Source: Dehalococcoidia bacterium UBA1151
GTDB taxonomy: Bacteria; Chloroflexota; Dehalococcoidia; Lucifugimonadales; Lucifugimonadaceae
DNA length: 5,145 nucleotides
Direction: 5' to 3'
Assembly (NCBI GenBank): GCA_002311865.1
Contig: DBZV01000040.1
Span: forward strand, 1-5,145
In this document: one piece after another, positions 4,755 to 5,145 of the stretch
How positions within the stretch are numbered: position 1 is the first letter of the stretch
How the letters are laid out: every line of letters starts with the position of its first letter
Position numbers and translations under genes: made by a program
The notes under the pieces: generated by a model
Databases searched by the model: none
Seen by the model: the letters and a program-made list of their open reading frames with translations, nothing else
Told to the model about the DNA's origin: nothing

Positions 4755-5145
4755 GGACCAGTGAGCATTGGCGATCACAATCGCGAAGAACTGGGTGATC
4801 AGCTTCCGATACTGAAGGAATCATTCGCTCGAGGGATGCGTTCAGCAATTACTACGCCGATACTCTTTGACGATCGCGTGATTGGAGGGCTGTCAGTTCA
4901 GTCCAACTCTCGACCATTCTTCTCGGTTGGCGAAGGTGAACTTCTGGACAACGTGGCACTTCAAATTGGGCCGACGATTGCGAATGCACAGTTTCACGTT
5001 CGTGCCCTTGAAGCGGAGCGGGCGCAAATGGCCGCGGAAGCGGAGAGACGAGAACTGGAAGTTCTTGAAGAACAGAGAGCTAATTTTCTATCGACTGTTT
5101 CGCACGAGTTGAAGACTCCGCTGACCGGTATTGTTGCATTTGCGG
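4755..5145 (+). CDS. fragment 5 of the kinase: second half of GAF E, signalling helix, HisKA start (partial)
   Basis: Open to the window edge in the same frame as fragment 4. It reads GPVSIGDHNREELGDQLP, then the second half of GAF E (TPILFDDRVIGGLSVQSNSR, NVALQIGPTIANAQF), then a long charged helix rich in Glu, Ala and Arg (ALEAERAQMAAEAERRELEV) and the H-box FLSTVSHELKTPLTGIVAFA, with the phospho-acceptor His at 5103-5105. The rest of the dimerisation domain and the ATPase domain lie beyond the window. A GTG at 4761 has GAGGA (4753-4757) three bases upstream, overlapping the stop, so reinitiation could start here and yield a half-GAF plus kinase protein. Confidence 0.65.

Larger units (their letters stand above)
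2065..5145 (+). pseudogene. multi-GAF sensor histidine kinase, broken by three stops and one frameshift, 3' end off window
   Basis: One long gene read as 1027 codons or more once its lesions are bridged: PAS (about residues 10-125), five GAF domains (about 134-298, 302-462, 474-639, 644-806, 816-974), a charged Ala/Glu-rich helical linker, and the start of a HisKA domain with the H-box STVSHELKTPLTG, whose phospho-acceptor His is codon 1014 (5103-5105). No membrane helix is seen, so it would be a cytoplasmic sensor that autophosphorylates on His and passes the phosphate to an unseen response regulator. The GAF/PAS ligands are unknown. Lesions are TAA 2272-2274 (codon 70), TGA 2566-2568 (codon 168), loss of one base at 3528/3529 (codon 489), and TGA 4752-4754 (codon 897). 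The stops lie in frame with their flanks and homology continues across every lesion, so this is one gene and not several. The start is ATG 2065, or ATG 2074. An in-frame TGA at 2044-2046 excludes longer forms. Confidence 0.85.

Noticed and set aside
4882..5112. A 76-residue + strand frame overlapping the kinase fragment
   Set aside because: It lies out of frame with the clear GAF/HisKA coding sequence and shows no domain.
2065..5145. Alternative genetic code or selenocysteine/pyrrolysine recoding to explain the in-frame stops
   Set aside because: All three stop codons occur as interruptions, the intact enzyme ends with TGA, and the TGA at 2566 aligns to Arg. A frameshift is also present, which recoding of stops cannot explain.

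Overview
This window looks like bacterial chromosome with moderately high GC and all recognisable coding on the + strand. The protein style (an MmgE/PrpD-family enzyme next to a soluble PAS/multi-GAF sensor kinase) recalls marine Chloroflexota such as SAR202. That taxonomic guess is an inference from protein character only, and no marker gene is present.

Layout. (1) 79-1449 is an intact MmgE/PrpD-family dehydratase or decarboxylase-like enzyme, with a strong Shine-Dalgarno that fixes its start. (2) 1463-1708 is a small C-terminally membrane-anchored protein, close behind it and perhaps in the same operon, but interrupted by an in-frame TAG at 1538-1540. (3) 1709-2064 is about 350 bases with no convincing gene. 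It holds a TTGACA box and a possible 27-residue leader ORF just ahead of the next gene. (4) 2065 to the right edge is one very large sensor histidine kinase gene, PAS-GAF-GAF-GAF-GAF-GAF-HisKA, running off the window.

The main observation is that the kinase gene is broken in four places yet otherwise reads as clean, homologous protein: TAA at 2272, TGA at 2566, a one-base deletion next to 3528/3529, and TGA at 4752. All three stops lie in the original frame, so simple ORF calling splits one gene into five pieces. Its own GAF repeats act as an internal control. The TGA at 2566 sits where the three sister repeats have Arg, so CGA to TGA is the simplest history, and the missing base at 3528/3529 is present in the next repeat. 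Every stop in the window, including the TAG in the small gene, can be derived from a CAA, CAG or CGA codon by one C-to-T change. The likeliest reading is a recently inactivated sensor kinase beside an intact metabolic gene. Assembly or template damage remains possible, and reinitiation after the last stop could still produce a kinase fragment.

If intact, the kinase would be a cytoplasmic sensor that integrates several ligand-binding inputs and phosphorylates itself on a His near 5103-5105. Its ATPase domain and any response regulator lie outside the window. I saw no CRISPR array, RNA gene, transposase or phage feature.
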